Shown here: positions 1 to 10,225 of the stretch, piece after piece | Position numbering within the stretch: the first letter of the stretch is position 1 | Layout: every line of letters begins with the position of its first letter | Source of the DNA: Chromohalobacter sp. 11-W | Lineage (GTDB): Bacteria; Pseudomonadota; Gammaproteobacteria; Pseudomonadales; Halomonadaceae | Length of the DNA: 64,000 nucleotides | Reading direction: 5' to 3' | Assembly: GCF_029889905.1 (NCBI RefSeq) | Contig: NZ_JARANZ010000002.1 | Location: forward strand, 248,001-312,000 | Notes under the pieces: generated by a model | What the model saw: the letters and a program-made list of their open reading frames with translations, nothing else | Databases searched by the model: none | Told to the model about the DNA's origin: nothing | Translations under genes and position numbers: made by a program

Positions 1-2709
1 ATGGCGCTCTTCCTGCGAGGCGAGATCTTGCAGGCACTCCAGGCCAGAGTCGGCCATCTGAAGCGCCGTGCGGTTGGCACTGAGTTTGAGAGCGGCCCGC
101 GCGGCAAGCTCGAAGTAGCGCGCCGCCCGCGCATGGTCGCCGCTACGACGCAAGTGAGACGCAAAATACCCCGGATGCTGGCCAATCAAGGCCGGAAAGC
201 GCTCCTCGATGAGCGTGACGACCTGGTGATGTAGCCGCTCCCTGACATCGCGAGGACAGGAAAGATACGCGGCTTCCTGCAACAGTTGATGAACGAACTG
301 GTAGTCGAACGGGCTATCGCCATGACAAGGCTCGATGATCTCCAGGCGCTGCATGTGATCGAGCACCTGCTTGAGGCGTGTCTCGCCGAGCCCAGTGCAT
401 TCGCGCAAGAAGGTGACCCGGAATTGGCGCCCGAGCACTGCCGCGACATGGGCCACATCGCGGTCGGCATCGAGCTGCTCGATGCGGCTGGAAAGAAGCC
501 CCAGCAACCCGCGTGGCAACTCATCCACCTGGACACGCCGCCCCTCGCGGCGATCCATGTCGAGACGCCGGCAAATTTCCTGCAAGTAAAGCGGCACGCC
601 GTCGCAACGCTCGATGAGCTGCTCACGCAGACGCGGACTGATGTGCAGCCGATAATGCTTGGCCAGTTGTACCAGCAAGCGTGACGACTGTGTGCTGTCC
701 AGGCGTCCCAACACGATGTGCTGGTCCCAATTGAGTCGCACCGGCAGCGCCTCGCGCCCATGGTGGCTGGCAATCAGCATGAAGGGGACATTGATCGGCA
801 GGCGTGCCTGCAATGCCAGCAATACCTTGAGCGAGAGCTCATCCAGCCATTGCAGGTCGTCGATGACCAAGGCCAGTGGGCGGCTCGCGGTGATACGTTC
901 TATCAGCGAATGGAAGAGTTGCGTGACCGGCTCGAGACTCTCACCGATGTCGCCGTCACCGCCATCGCTCAGCGCATGGTTGAGCACCTCGCGCCGCGAC
1001 TCGTCCAGCGCCGGCTCATTGGCCAACCAGGCGGCCAGCGTTGAGCCATCGACATCTCGGTCGAGATACCAGCGCAATAGCGAGCGCACCACCCCGTAAG
1101 GCGTCTGGGTCGACAATCGGGTCGTCGGCTGCCAGCACAAGGCGATCTCCTGGCTTTGCTCCAGTTGCCGGAAGCTTACCAGCAACGCCGACTTGCCCAT
1201 GCCCAGCGCACCTTGCACCAGCACGCTCTGGCGCAACCCGATGACCACTCGGGCCAGCGCATCACGCAACTGTCGCAGTGCCGCTTCGCGTCCGATCAAG
1301 CTCGGCGGCGTGGCATCGCGTCCGCCTTCGTCGACCCCCAGTACCAACGCACGCAGGCGCACGCGTCCATCGGCGGCCAGCAAGCGCGTTGTCAGGCGCG
1401 GCTGCAGATCCAGCGCGGGGGGCATGTGCTGGCTCGCCTCTTGCGAAATCACCAGTTCGCTGCCCTGGGCGGCGCTCATGAGCTCGAGCGCCGGTTGCGT
1501 CACCTGCCCCAGGGGATCGGCCAAGCGGCGTTCGGGCAGATACAAGCCACGCCCACTGTTGAGTCCCGCGGCCAGTTCAAAACGCGGCGCCGGATCGCCA
1601 CCCGACCAGTGACGCTGGACCTCTTCGGGCAACTGGCGGCGGCAATGTTCGTACAATGCCACCAGCTCGGCCAGTTGGTGTGTCGGCCCGTGGGTGCCGA
1701 AGCAGGCTAGCCCTAGTCCGCCGGTGGCGCCAGGCAGCCAGAACCCACCCAATAGATGGCATTGGCGCTCCAACCAACGCATCAACTCCACCTGCAGGAG
1801 CAGACAGGCGTGCCCCTGAGCACGCTCCTGCCAATCGCCCTGCAAGTGCAGGCGAATCGCCATCACCGATAGCTGGCGATAGTCGATCTCGTCTTCGCGC
1901 ACGGGGGCACTGTCCAGCGCCACGGTCCGCGAAAAAGCGCCCTGGGGCGAGGTGGGCACCGTCGGTTGCGCGCCACCCGACCAGTAGCGCGCCAGCTGTA
2001 AAAACTCAGCTTCGGGCTGCTGGCCGGACAGCGCCAGCAGTTCCAGATAAGCATTGAACTGCTCATGCGCGGCGGCAATCTGCCCTTTCTCGGCTAGCTG
2101 GCGCACCAGACGCTCATGAAAGGGGCCATACCCCGAGAAACGGCTCACCAACTGACGCAATATCTCCTCGGAGACATCATCGACCTCACCCAACGCATGC
2201 TCGATATAGGCGATCATGCGTTGGCGCCATTCGCCGCGCACCTTGACCAGCCAGCGCTGGAACTCACTGCACTGCGGCAAGTGCAGCTCTTCGACCAGGT
2301 CGCCGCGATACAAGGTGAGCAACTCATCGATGGCCCCGATCTCGGGCGGCGCTTGCAGCAGCGTCTCGAGGCGACGCACATCCATCACCCAATGCGACTC
2401 CAGGCGCAACTCGATGCTTTGACGCGAGACCGTCAAGGCCGACTCGGCTTCATCGCCGAGACGTTGCCGCAGGCAATGCAGCGCATGACGCAAATTGGTG
2501 CGTCCCGACGACAGGCCTTGATCGGGCCACAGCATTTCCGCCAGCCCGGCGCGATTGGCCGCTTGCTCGTTGAGCAACAGGTAGACCAACAACGCCTTGA
2601 CCTTGTCATAGCTGAATTGGGTGAGCGTGGCACCCCCCAACGTCATCGAAAAATGCCCGAAAAGCGTCAATCGAGGCGGTACCGGGGTGTCCTGAGTCAT
2701 CGTCGTCAT
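1..2709 (-). CDS. BTAD/AAA-ATPase transcriptional regulator, C-terminus cut by window edge
   Basis: I translated this open frame by hand; it runs without a stop from an ATG at 2709 to base 1, giving 903 codons, so the C-terminus lies outside the window. Residues about 10-100 look like a winged-helix DNA-binding domain (motifs LTLFGHF and SGRTNLRHAL). About 110-260 resembles the bacterial transcriptional activation domain (BTAD). About 275-430 resembles a degenerate class III cyclase-like region. A STAND-type ATPase follows, with Walker A GALGMGKS (Lys near 506) and Walker B LVIDDLQWLD (near 610). Helical, TPR-like sequence begins near the cut end. Such proteins are large signal-integrating activators whose ligand is usually unknown. 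The second ATG at 2700 has better spacing to an AGGG element. Gene family confidence is good; the target is unknown. It follows miaE on the same strand after 34 bp. Confidence 0.8.
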   Translation of the reverse strand, partial: MTTMTQDTPVPPRLTLFGHFSMTLGGATLTQFSYDKVKALLVYLLLNEQAANRAGLAEMLWPDQGLSSGRTNLRHALHCLRQRLGDEAESALTVSRQSIELRLESHWVMDVRRLETLLQAPPEIGAIDELLTLYRGDLVEELHLPQCSEFQRWLVKVRGEWRQRMIAYIEHALGEVDDVSEEILRQLVSRFSGYGPFHERLVRQLAEKGQIAAAHEQFNAYLELLALSGQQPEAEFLQLARYWSGGAQPTVPTSPQGAFSRTVALDSAPVREDEIDYRQLSVMAIRLHLQGDWQERAQGHACLLLQVELMRWLERQCHLLGGFWLPGATGGLGLACFGTHGPTHQLAELVALYEHCRRQLPEEVQRHWSGGDPAPRFELAAGLNSGRGLYLPERRLADPLGQVTQPALELMSAAQGSELVISQEASQHMPPALDLQPRLTTRLLAADGRVRLRALVLGVDEGGRDATPPSLIGREAALRQLRDALARVVIGLRQSVLVQGALGMGKSALLVSFRQLEQSQEIALCWQPTTRLSTQTPYGVVRSLLRWYLDRDVDGSTLAAWLANEPALDESRREVLNHALSDGGDGDIGESLEPVTQLFHSLIERITASRPLALVIDDLQWLDELSLKVLLALQARLPINVPFMLIASHHGREALPVRLNWDQHIVLGRLDSTQSSRLLVQLAKHYRLHISPRLREQLIERCDGVPLYLQEICRRLDMDRREGRRVQVDELPRGLLGLLSSRIEQLDADRDVAHVAAVLGRQFRVTFLRECTGLGETRLKQVLDHMQRLEIIEPCHGDSPFDYQFVHQLLQEAAYLSCPRDVRERLHHQVVTLIEERFPALIGQHPGYFASHLRRSGDHARAARYFELAARAALKLSANRTALQMADSGLECLQDLASQEERH

Positions 2710-2743
2710 ACCCTGATTGGGCCGGTGCCGTCGGCGAGCGCGA

Positions 2744-3370
2744 TCACGCTACCGACGGCACACCGCTGTGGAAACGAAAGCAGGTATCCGGTGATTCGAT
2801 CAGTTCGCGCTCACGCTCGGCGAAAAACGCGATACGTGGCGCGATATCCTGCGTGGCGTACTGCTGCGCCAGCGCCAGGTAATCTTCGTAATGGCGTCCT
2901 TCCGACTTAACCAGAGCGCGATAGAACTTGGCAAGCTCATCATCCAGAAAAGGGATCAGAGACGCGAAACGTTCACAGGAGCGTGCCTCGATGAAGGCGC
3001 CGACGATCAGGGTATCGACCAACCGTTGCGGATCGTCCTTGCCGACATGCTGCCGCAACCCCGCTGCATAGCGCGAGGCGCTGAGTTGGCGATAACGCAC
3101 GCCACGCGCGCGCATCAAGGTGACCACCTGCTCGAAATGCAAGAGCTCCTCGCGAGCTAGCTGCGACATCTTGGTCAGCAACTCAGTATGCTCGACATAG
3201 CGATACATCAGATTCATCGCCGTGGATGCCGCCTTTTTTTCGCATTGAGCGTGATCGATGAGCAATAGCGACGGATGCGCCAGCGCTGCCTGAATCCAGG
3301 CATCCGGAGTCACGCACGGCAAGAAGTTCAACAGTTCCTGGGGTAGCAAGGCGTTTGCGTCAGTGGACAT
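2744..3370 (-). CDS. miaE: tRNA-(ms2io6A)-hydroxylase MiaE
   Basis: This 208-residue protein matches MiaE, the non-haem diiron monooxygenase that hydroxylates 2-methylthio-N6-isopentenyl-adenosine at position 37 of tRNAs reading UNN codons. The ferritin-like iron ligands are visible as Glu/His pairs: HAQCEKKAAS near residue 40, REELLHFEQV near 93 and the later EARSCERF and EGRHYEDY segments. The length is normal for the family. The gene ends 34 bp before the BTAD regulator and may be co-transcribed with it. No own terminator is visible. I am confident of the family; function is inferred from it. Confidence 0.9.
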   Translation of the reverse strand: MSTDANALLPQELLNFLPCVTPDAWIQAALAHPSLLLIDHAQCEKKAASTAMNLMYRYVEHTELLTKMSQLAREELLHFEQVVTLMRARGVRYRQLSASRYAAGLRQHVGKDDPQRLVDTLIVGAFIEARSCERFASLIPFLDDELAKFYRALVKSEGRHYEDYLALAQQYATQDIAPRIAFFAERERELIESPDTCFRFHSGVPSVA

Positions 3371-3454
3371 GGCTTTCTTCTATCAGGTGAGAGGATGCTT
3401 ACAAAAGGACGTCGCTCGCCTATTTTGTAAACACCCTCTGAGCGGTCATGAAAG

Positions 3455-3922
3455 TTAAACGGAAGGCTCGGTCGGCGCTGTCGTCAGACGGTGGAGCGCC
3501 TCCTGCATCAACGCTTCCTGCAGCGCCGCGTACAAGGCATCGGGCGCGAGTCGCGCGACGCTTGCATGACGTCGTAGTCCATAGCGACTCAAATCCTGCA
3601 TGCGCGTACGCCCCACACGCAGCAGTTCTACGGCGCGTGACAACGATGGCTGGTCGCTGCGAAAGCGAATTTGGTGACGTATCAATTGCGCCTCCAGGCA
3701 TGCCGGATCGTCGACGTGCAGGAAGCGTGAGGCGACCCGCACACGCAGCGCATCCAATGCCTGGATTCGCGCTGCTCGGGCCTCAGCGTCGAGCGTGAAC
3801 CAGTCGCGAATTTCGTCCTCTGTACGTTGGCAACCACGGCATACGCGATCACCGACGGTCGTCGAGCACAATCCCACGCATGGCGACTGGATACGCTTTG
3901 CCTTGCTCTCGTTGGCGGCCAT
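3455..3922 (-). CDS. DUF1289 family protein
   Basis: A 155-residue protein with an N-terminal DUF1289 domain: SPCVGLCST followed by VCRGCQRTEDEI, four cysteines spaced as in a small metal or Fe-S site. The remainder is helical and not recognised. I chose the ATG at 3922 because a strong GGGAGGTG ribosome site lies just upstream; an in-frame GTG eight codons earlier is less likely. The function of DUF1289 proteins is not established. The gene is divergent from acnB, with the acnB promoter in between. Confidence 0.75.
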   Translation of the reverse strand: MAANESKAKRIQSPCVGLCSTTVGDRVCRGCQRTEDEIRDWFTLDAEARAARIQALDALRVRVASRFLHVDDPACLEAQLIRHQIRFRSDQPSLSRAVELLRVGRTRMQDLSRYGLRRHASVARLAPDALYAALQEALMQEALHRLTTAPTEPSV

Positions 3923-4034
3923 CTCACCTCCCTTTTGCCCGAGCACTCATGATATCGCGAGCGCGCCGCTACAGCGACCGCCGCGCATGGCATGCCTTTG
4001 ACCTTCCTCTCAACGCCCGGCACAGAAGGCCTTC

Positions 4035-4063
4035 TTAACATTGTCGACAGTTTCGAGTAGAAT
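4035..4063 (+). promoter_or_regulatory. Sigma-70 promoter of acnB
   Basis: TTAACA at 4035-4040 and TAGAAT at 4058-4063 are separated by exactly 17 bp, each one base from consensus. The predicted start near 4070 leaves a leader of about 110 nt before acnB. Confidence 0.65.
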
Positions 4064-4181
4064 CTCGCTGCCTATTTAGACCGGTGACAACCTGCCCCAG
4101 GTCGTGTCTGCCGTGCGCGTGCGAGGAATCGCCACGCGCATCGCCCCCGCCCTGGTTTCGATGACTGACGAGGGTCCCAAC

Positions 4182-6785
4182 GTGCTTGAAGCCTACCGCC
4201 AACATGCCGAGGAGCGCGCGCGCGAAGGCGTGCCGTCCCAGCCGCTCAACGCCGAGCAAACCGCCGAACTGGTCGAGTTGCTCAAGGCGCCGCCCGCCGG
4301 CGAGGAAGAAACGCTTCTCAAGCTGCTCACCAACCGCGTCCCGCCCGGCGTGGACGAAGCCGCTTACGTCAAGGCCGGCTTTCTGACCGCCATCGCCAAA
4401 GGTGAGGCGACGTCGCCGCTGATCGACAAGACGCACGCGGTCAAGCTGTTGGGCACCATGCAAGGCGGCTACAACATCGCCACCCTGGTCGAACTCCTCG
4501 ACGATGACGCCCTCGCCCAGGAAGCCGGCGAACAGCTCAAGCACACCCTGTTGATGTTCGATGCCTTCCACGATGTCGCCGAACGTGCCAAGAACGGCAA
4601 TGCCATCGCGCAAGCCGTGCTCGAATCCTGGGCCGCGGCCGAATGGTTCCTGGCCAAGCCGGCCCCTGCGGAAAAAGTCACGCTGAGCGTGTTCAAGGTG
4701 CCGGGCGAAACCAACACCGATGACCTTTCCCCCGCGCCGGACGCCTGGTCGCGCCCCGATATCCCGCTGCATGCCAATGCCATGCTCAAGAATCCGCGCG
4801 AGGGTATTACGCCGGAAGCACCAGGCAGCAAGGGCCCCATCGCACAGATCGACGAGGTCAAGGCGAAAGGCTTCCCGGTCGCCTATGTCGGCGACGTCGT
4901 GGGCACCGGATCGTCGCGCAAGTCAGCCACCAACTCCGTGCTTTGGTTCTTCGGCGACGACATTCCCAACGTGCCTAACAAGCGCGCCGGCGGGTTCGTG
5001 TTCGGCGGCAAGATCGCACCGATCTTCTTCAACACCATGGAAGATGCTGGCGCCCTGCCCATCGAAATGGATGTCTCCAAGCTCGAGATGGGCGATGTCA
5101 TCGATGTCTATCCTTATGAAGGCAAGGTGACGCGCCACGGCAGCGACGAGGTCGTCTCCACCTTCGAACTCAAGACTCAGGTCATCCTCGATGAGGTGCG
5201 TGCTGGCGGCCGCATTCCGTTGATCGTGGGCCGTGGCCTGACCGAGAAAGCGCGTAACGAACTCGGCCTCCCTGGCTCCGATGTCTTCCGCAAGCCCGAA
5301 CAGCCGATCGACACCGGCAAGGGCTTCACCTTGGCGCAGAAGATGGTCGGCAAGGCCTGTGGCATGGGCGGCGTACGCCCGGGCATGTACTGCGAACCCA
5401 AGATGACGACCGTCGGCTCGCAGGACACCACCGGCCCGATGACCCGCGACGAGCTCAAGGACCTGGCGTGCCTCGGCTTCCAGGCCGACTTGGTGATGCA
5501 GTCCTTCTGTCACACGGCGGCTTACCCGAAGCCGGTCGATGTCGAGACTCACCACACCCTGCCCGACTTCATCATGAACCGTGGCGGCGTTTCGCTGCGC
5601 CCGGGTGACGGCATTATCCACTCGTGGCTCAACCGCATGCTGTTGCCAGACACCGTCGGTACCGGCGGCGACTCCCACACCCGCTTCCCGATGGGCATCT
5701 CCTTCCCGGCGGGCTCGGGATTGGTCGCCTTCGCCGCCGCCACCGGCGTCATGCCGCTGGATATGCCGGAATCCGTGCTGGTGCGCTTCAAGGGCGAACG
5801 CCAGCCCGGTATCACACTGCGCGACCTGGTGCATGCGATTCCCTATTACGCTATCAAAGACGGCCTCTTGACCGTCGAGAAGTCGAACAAGCAGAACTTC
5901 TTCTCAGGCCGCATTCTGGAAATCGAAGGCCTCGAGGACCTCACCGCCGAACAGGCGTTCGAGCTCTCCGACGCTTCCGCCGAACGCAGCGCCGCTGGCT
6001 GCACGATCACTCTGGGCGAGGAGCGGGTCGCCGAGTATCTGAACTCCAACGTCACTCTGCTCAAGTGGATGATCAGTAATGGCTACGGCGATGCCCGCAC
6101 GCTGGAGCGTCGTATTCAAGCCATGCAGGAATGGCTGGCCGATCCCAGCCTGATGCGTGCCGATGGCGACGCCGAGTATGCCGCGGTGATAGAGATCGAC
6201 ATGAGCGAACTCGACCAACCCGTGCTGTGCGCACCCAACGACCCCGATGACGCGCGACTGCTCTCCGAGGTCGCCGGCGAGCAGATCGACGAAGTCTTCA
6301 TCGGCTCGTGCATGACCAACATCGGCCACTTCCGCGCCGCCGGTAAACTGCTCGAGAAACAGCCTCCCGGCAGTCTGAAGACCCGGCTATGGCTTGCGCC
6401 GCCCACCAAGATGGACCAACATCAGTTGACGGAAGAGGGCTATTACGGCATTTACGGGCGCGCTGGCGCACGCATGGAAATGCCGGGCTGCTCGCTGTGC
6501 ATGGGCAATCAGGCACGCGTAGCGCCCAAGTCCACAGTGGTCTCGACCTCCACGCGCAACTTCCCCAACCGTCTGGGCGATGGTGCAAATGTCTATCTTG
6601 CCTCCGCCGAGCTGGCCGCCATCGCGGCCGTCGAGGGACGCTTGCCGAGCGTCGAGGAATACAAAGGTTACATGAGTGAGTTCAATGCCATGGCGAGTGA
6701 AATCTACCGCTACATGAACTTTCATGAAATCGAAGAGTTCCAGAACGCGGCCGCGAACGTGATTCCGGTCGCCGAGGAAGCCTGA
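4182..6785 (+). CDS. acnB: Aconitate hydratase B
   Basis: AcnB interconverts citrate and isocitrate in the TCA cycle using a [4Fe-4S] cluster. The protein is 867 residues, close to E. coli AcnB (865). The N-terminal HEAT-like region is followed by the swivel domain ([19 protein letters not shown]) and the catalytic domains. Cluster cysteines are visible in [16 protein letters not shown] and [13 protein letters not shown] chose the GTG at 4182 because the family starts directly with M/VLEAYR and GAGG lies upstream. An in-frame ATG at 4161 would add seven residues. The gene stands alone, with a promoter at 4035-4063 and a terminator at 6834-6862. Confidence 0.95.
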   Translation: MLEAYRQHAEERAREGVPSQPLNAEQTAELVELLKAPPAGEEETLLKLLTNRVPPGVDEAAYVKAGFLTAIAKGEATSPLIDKTHAVKLLGTMQGGYNIATLVELLDDDALAQEAGEQLKHTLLMFDAFHDVAERAKNGNAIAQAVLESWAAAEWFLAKPAPAEKVTLSVFKVPGETNTDDLSPAPDAWSRPDIPLHANAMLKNPREGITPEAPGSKGPIAQIDEVKAKGFPVAYVGDVVGTGSSRKSATNSVLWFFGDDIPNVPNKRAGGFVFGGKIAPIFFNTMEDAGALPIEMDVSKLEMGDVIDVYPYEGKVTRHGSDEVVSTFELKTQVILDEVRAGGRIPLIVGRGLTEKARNELGLPGSDVFRKPEQPIDTGKGFTLAQKMVGKACGMGGVRPGMYCEPKMTTVGSQDTTGPMTRDELKDLACLGFQADLVMQSFCHTAAYPKPVDVETHHTLPDFIMNRGGVSLRPGDGIIHSWLNRMLLPDTVGTGGDSHTRFPMGISFPAGSGLVAFAAATGVMPLDMPESVLVRFKGERQPGITLRDLVHAIPYYAIKDGLLTVEKSNKQNFFSGRILEIEGLEDLTAEQAFELSDASAERSAAGCTITLGEERVAEYLNSNVTLLKWMISNGYGDARTLERRIQAMQEWLADPSLMRADGDAEYAAVIEIDMSELDQPVLCAPNDPDDARLLSEVAGEQIDEVFIGSCMTNIGHFRAAGKLLEKQPPGSLKTRLWLAPPTKMDQHQLTEEGYYGIYGRAGARMEMPGCSLCMGNQARVAPKSTVVSTSTRNFPNRLGDGANVYLASAELAAIAAVEGRLPSVEEYKGYMSEFNAMASEIYRYMNFHEIEEFQNAAANVIPVAEEA

Positions 6786-6833
6786 CCACTCGTCTCCAAT
6801 GCTCGCCTATTGAGAAAGAGTGCAGGTCACCGA

Positions 6834-6862
6834 AACGCCCCGCCAATGCGGGGTGTTTTTTT
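6834..6862 (+). terminator. Rho-independent terminator after acnB
   Basis: A ten-base-pair stem (one G-U pair) centred on CCCCGC/GCGGGG closes a CAAT loop and is followed by a run of T. Confidence 0.9.
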
Positions 6863-7082
6863 ATGGTGTCTCCATATACCAACGCCCGAATACGTTTTTT
6901 AACACTGTTCGCCTTGTCAGTGGGCCGGACAGACGCTTAGATATGAAACGCTCGTTCGCGCCCCATTCCATACGGGTATGGGATGAGACGGCAGGATGCC
7001 ATGACATTCCGACCATCCGATGCCGCGCCTCAAGGCCGGCACACAAAAGGTACGTCGTGATGAGAAAATCAAGGAGAACCCC

Positions 7083-7685
7083 ATGACACTCAAGACTTTG
7101 ATCACCGCTTCCGTGGCCACGTCGAGTCTTCTCGTCTTCGCACCTAATGCCATGGCCGCTCCCAGCCCCGAAGGCTTGTACTTCGGCGTCGGGACCGGCT
7201 TCAGCTCGCTGGAAAACGATGACGGCGACGTTGACGATTTTATCGAGTCGGGCAGCGAGGACTTCGATGTCGACGATGACGACAACAGCTTCAAGGGCTT
7301 CGTCGGCTACAACTTCAACCGCTACTTCGCCACTGAGGCGTTCTATGCGGATCTCGGACGTGTCGAGCTCAAGGGCAACGACACAGCCAATACCGACCTC
7401 GAGTCAGAAGCCTACGGCGTCAGCCTCGTCGGCAAGCTGCCCATCACGAATTGGTTCGAACTTTTCGCCAAGGCGGGCATGGCGAAGTGGGAAACCGACG
7501 TCGACGGCAATCTCGGCGGCGCCAGTACCGATCTGAAGGACAACGATGGCGTGGACCCGGTCTACGGTGCCGGCGCGCAATTCAACTTCACGCCCTTCCT
7601 GGTGCGCGCTGAATACGAGCGCTACGACTTCGATAGCGACTACCAGGTGGATTCCTTCTCCGCATCCGTGGGCTGGCAGTTCTAA
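7083..7685 (+). CDS. Outer-membrane beta-barrel protein (OmpA/OmpW-like)
   Basis: A 200-residue exported protein. Residues 1-25 form a signal peptide with a cleavage site after AMA. The mature part alternates hydrophobic and polar residues as in an eight-strand barrel, with GLYFGVGTGF, FKGFVGYNFN and YGAGAQFNF strands, and ends in a C-terminal Phe (VGWQF) as recognised by the Bam machinery. Two loops are very acidic (residues about 40-65), which fits a halophile. I set the start at 7083, seven bases after AAGGAG. It is monocistronic with a strong terminator. Its ligand or role cannot be told from the sequence. Confidence 0.8.
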   Translation: MTLKTLITASVATSSLLVFAPNAMAAPSPEGLYFGVGTGFSSLENDDGDVDDFIESGSEDFDVDDDDNSFKGFVGYNFNRYFATEAFYADLGRVELKGNDTANTDLESEAYGVSLVGKLPITNWFELFAKAGMAKWETDVDGNLGGASTDLKDNDGVDPVYGAGAQFNFTPFLVRAEYERYDFDSDYQVDSFSASVGWQF

Positions 7686-7712
7686 AGAACGCCTCTGCGG
7701 GCATCGCTGTAC

Positions 7713-7747
7713 AAGACGCCGGGCCGCGCCCGGCGTCTTCCTGTCAT
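7713..7747 (+). terminator. Terminator after the barrel gene
   Basis: A perfect 12-bp stem (7713-7724 with 7728-7739) with a CGC loop, followed by a broken pyrimidine-rich tail. Confidence 0.85.
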
Positions 7748-7847
7748 TTTGCTAGTTCTTCTCCCCCCAAGGCCGCAATGGCGCGATGCTCAGAGCATGG
7801 CATGATGACACCTGTTTCAGCGAACGCCGCACAGGCGAGGAGACAGC

Positions 7848-8336
7848 ATGCCCACTATCATCACTCCCGATATCTGTGACGCCTATCCCGACGTCAAGGT
7901 GATCGAGCCATCGTTGGCCAATGTCGGCGGACACGACGCCTTCTACGGGCCAGTACGCACGGTCAAGTGCTTCGAGGATAACTCGCGCGTCAAGGAAGCC
8001 GTCAACGAACCCGGCGATGGTGCCGTCCTGGTCGTTGATGGCGGCGGCTCCTGGCGTTGCGCTCTGCTGGGCGACATGCTGGCCGCCAAAGCCGTCGACA
8101 ATGGCTGGGCCGGCATCATCGTCCATGGTTGCGTACGCGATGTCGACATTCTCAACGAGACTCCAATCGGCATCCAGGCGCTTGGCACGCACCCTCGCAA
8201 GAGCGAGAAACGTGGCGAGGGCCAGCGCGATATTCCCGTCACTTTCGGCGGCGTGACGATCGCCCCGGGGCAGTGGCTTTACGCCGACAACAACGGAATC
8301 GTGATTGCCCATGAGCCGTTAACGCTAGACGACTGA
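7848..8336 (+). CDS. rraA: RraA-family protein (RNase E regulator / HMG aldolase fold)
   Basis: A 162-residue RraA-family protein. E. coli RraA binds RNase E and reduces mRNA decay; close homologues are class II 4-hydroxy-4-methyl-2-oxoglutarate aldolases. The family pocket is visible as [15 protein letters not shown] and the following [10 protein letters not shown] segment, which contains the Arg-Asp pair of the aldolase site. The length is typical. A GAGGAG ribosome site precedes the ATG. Sequence alone does not separate the two activities. Confidence 0.85.
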   Translation: MPTIITPDICDAYPDVKVIEPSLANVGGHDAFYGPVRTVKCFEDNSRVKEAVNEPGDGAVLVVDGGGSWRCALLGDMLAAKAVDNGWAGIIVHGCVRDVDILNETPIGIQALGTHPRKSEKRGEGQRDIPVTFGGVTIAPGQWLYADNNGIVIAHEPLTLDD

Positions 8337-8410
8337 TAGCACTGCTATTTGCCAGCAGCGAGCGACGATGCGAGCCTAGCAAGATCCTGAGAGGAAACGA
8401 AGGAGTTGTC

Positions 8411-10225
8411 ATGCTCGCCACCCGCACGTTGCTGGGTGACATTGCGACCCAATTGCGCGCTCAGGGACGAGCGTTACTGGTTTTTCATCTATTCTTCACC
8501 GTCCTCGCCACGGCCGTATTGGTGCCGTTGACGACCTGGACCCTGACCAGTCTGCTGCATGCCTTCCATCGTCAGGCACTCAGTAATGCCCAGATCGCCG
8601 ACATGGCGCTGTCTCCTTTGGGCCTTGCCTGGGGTCTCGTGGCACTGGGCCTGAGTTTCCTGCTGATCTTCCTGCAGCAAAGCGGCATGATGCGGTTGGT
8701 CGCCGCGCCCAGGCCGGGGCGCTACCGGGCAACGATGAATACACTGTGGCAAATCGGTCGCCGCTTTCCGGATATCGCCGGGCTCACATTCCTGCAGGTC
8801 GGCGCCCACTTGCTACTCGTCGTCCCGTTTGCGCTGCTGACCGCCTATTGTTATGACGCCCTGCTCGGCGATGCCGAGCTCTACGTCGTGATGCGCATGA
8901 AGCCCCCCGCCTTATGGTATTTCGCCATGCTCGGCGGCGGCCTGGCACTCATCGCACTCTGGCTTCAAGCACTGCTTTATGCGCGCTGGTTCCTGGCACT
9001 ACCCGCTCTGGTACTCGACCGGCTTTCCCCACTCCAGGCGCTGACACGCAGCCGTGCGCTAACCAGGGGGCGACACGCGCGCATCACGGCTCTGGCGCTG
9101 ACATTCGCCTTGGGTGTCGCGGCGCTGCCGGTCCTGTTCAGCATCCTATTCAATAGCCTGGCATCGCCGCTGATCAGCCACCTACCGGATCGCATCTCGC
9201 TACTCATTCCCGTCATGCTGGTCTACGTGGCGGCCTATACGCTTTCGATCATCGCCGTGACGTTTCTGGGGGTCGCGGCCAATAGCCTGCTGGTGGCCAA
9301 TCTCTATCGACGCTTGGGCGGCGGCATGCTCGGTGTCGCGGACTCACCGGCCCCCCAGCAGTCGGGATGGTGGGCCTGGGCCGCCGAGGCCGTCTTGCTG
9401 GCCTTCGCGTTGCTCCAAGCGGGATGGGTGCTGAGCGACTTCCAACTGCGCGACGATGTCACCGTCACCGCCCATCGCGGCAGTTCGATGGCGGCACCGG
9501 AAAACACCCTGGCGGCGATGCGCCAAGCCATTCAGGAAGGCGCCGACTACCTGGAGCTGGACGTCAGGCTATTGCGCGACGGCAATGTCGTCCTCTCTCA
9601 CGACCGGACGCTGGAACGCCTCACCGGCCAGGCATTGAACATCAACGACCTGACGCTGGAGGAAACACGCGATATCGATATCGGTAGCTGGTTCGGGGAT
9701 GAATTTTCCGATGAACGCTTGGCAACGCTCGATCAGGTGATTGGCCTCGCGCATGGCAAGTCGCGCCTGTACGTCGAGCTCAAGCCCATCCCCGGCAACG
9801 AGCAGGCGCTCATCGAGGCGGTCGTCGAACGTTTGCGGCGTTACGGTATCGCCGACAGCGCGGTAATCGCGTCATTATCGCCGACGGTGATTCGCGACGT
9901 CGAAGACTATGCCCCCGATATCGATACCACGCTGTTCGTTCAATTCCTGTTGCCCGGCGCTCTGACCTCGACCCCGGCCGACATCATCGGCCTGCGTCAC
10001 ACCCGCGCCGATGCCGGCACCGTCAGCATGGTGCATGACAGCGGCCGCGAATTGCATGTCTGGACCGTCAACAGCGCCCGTGACATGTCGCGTTACATCG
10101 ATATGGGCGTCGACAATATCATCACCGACCGTCCCGCGACGCTGATCGACTTGCTCATCGAACGCGCCACCCTCAGCGATGGCGAGTTGCTGCTGCTCAA
10201 ACTGCGCAATTGGTTACATCAGTGA
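8411..10225 (+). CDS. Membrane-anchored glycerophosphodiester phosphodiesterase
   Basis: A 604-residue fusion. Residues 1 to about 340 are an integral-membrane domain with about eight hydrophobic segments, of the type found in front of some GDPD enzymes. Residues about 350-590 are a GDPD TIM-barrel domain: HRGSSMAAPENTL (catalytic His near 355), ELDVRLLRDG and SHDRTLERLTG. The enzyme should hydrolyse glycerophosphodiesters to glycerol 3-phosphate and an alcohol, with the active site tethered to the membrane. The start has AAGGAG five bases upstream. It ends in a short tandem repeat and shares a terminator with the convergent ppsA. Confidence 0.88.
   Translation: MLATRTLLGDIATQLRAQGRALLVFHLFFTVLATAVLVPLTTWTLTSLLHAFHRQALSNAQIADMALSPLGLAWGLVALGLSFLLIFLQQSGMMRLVAAPRPGRYRATMNTLWQIGRRFPDIAGLTFLQVGAHLLLVVPFALLTAYCYDALLGDAELYVVMRMKPPALWYFAMLGGGLALIALWLQALLYARWFLALPALVLDRLSPLQALTRSRALTRGRHARITALALTFALGVAALPVLFSILFNSLASPLISHLPDRISLLIPVMLVYVAAYTLSIIAVTFLGVAANSLLVANLYRRLGGGMLGVADSPAPQQSGWWAWAAEAVLLAFALLQAGWVLSDFQLRDDVTVTAHRGSSMAAPENTLAAMRQAIQEGADYLELDVRLLRDGNVVLSHDRTLERLTGQALNINDLTLEETRDIDIGSWFGDEFSDERLATLDQVIGLAHGKSRLYVELKPIPGNEQALIEAVVERLRRYGIADSAVIASLSPTVIRDVEDYAPDIDTTLFVQFLLPGALTSTPADIIGLRHTRADAGTVSMVHDSGRELHVWTVNSARDMSRYIDMGVDNIITDRPATLIDLLIERATLSDGELLLLKLRNWLHQ

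Noticed and set aside
2116-2910. A 264-codon plus-strand frame across the regulator and miaE
   Set aside because: It runs antisense through two genuine genes and encodes nothing recognisable.
4923-5834. A 303-codon open frame on the minus strand inside acnB
   Set aside because: It lies wholly antisense to acnB, has low-complexity composition typical of GC-rich shadow frames and no ribosome site.
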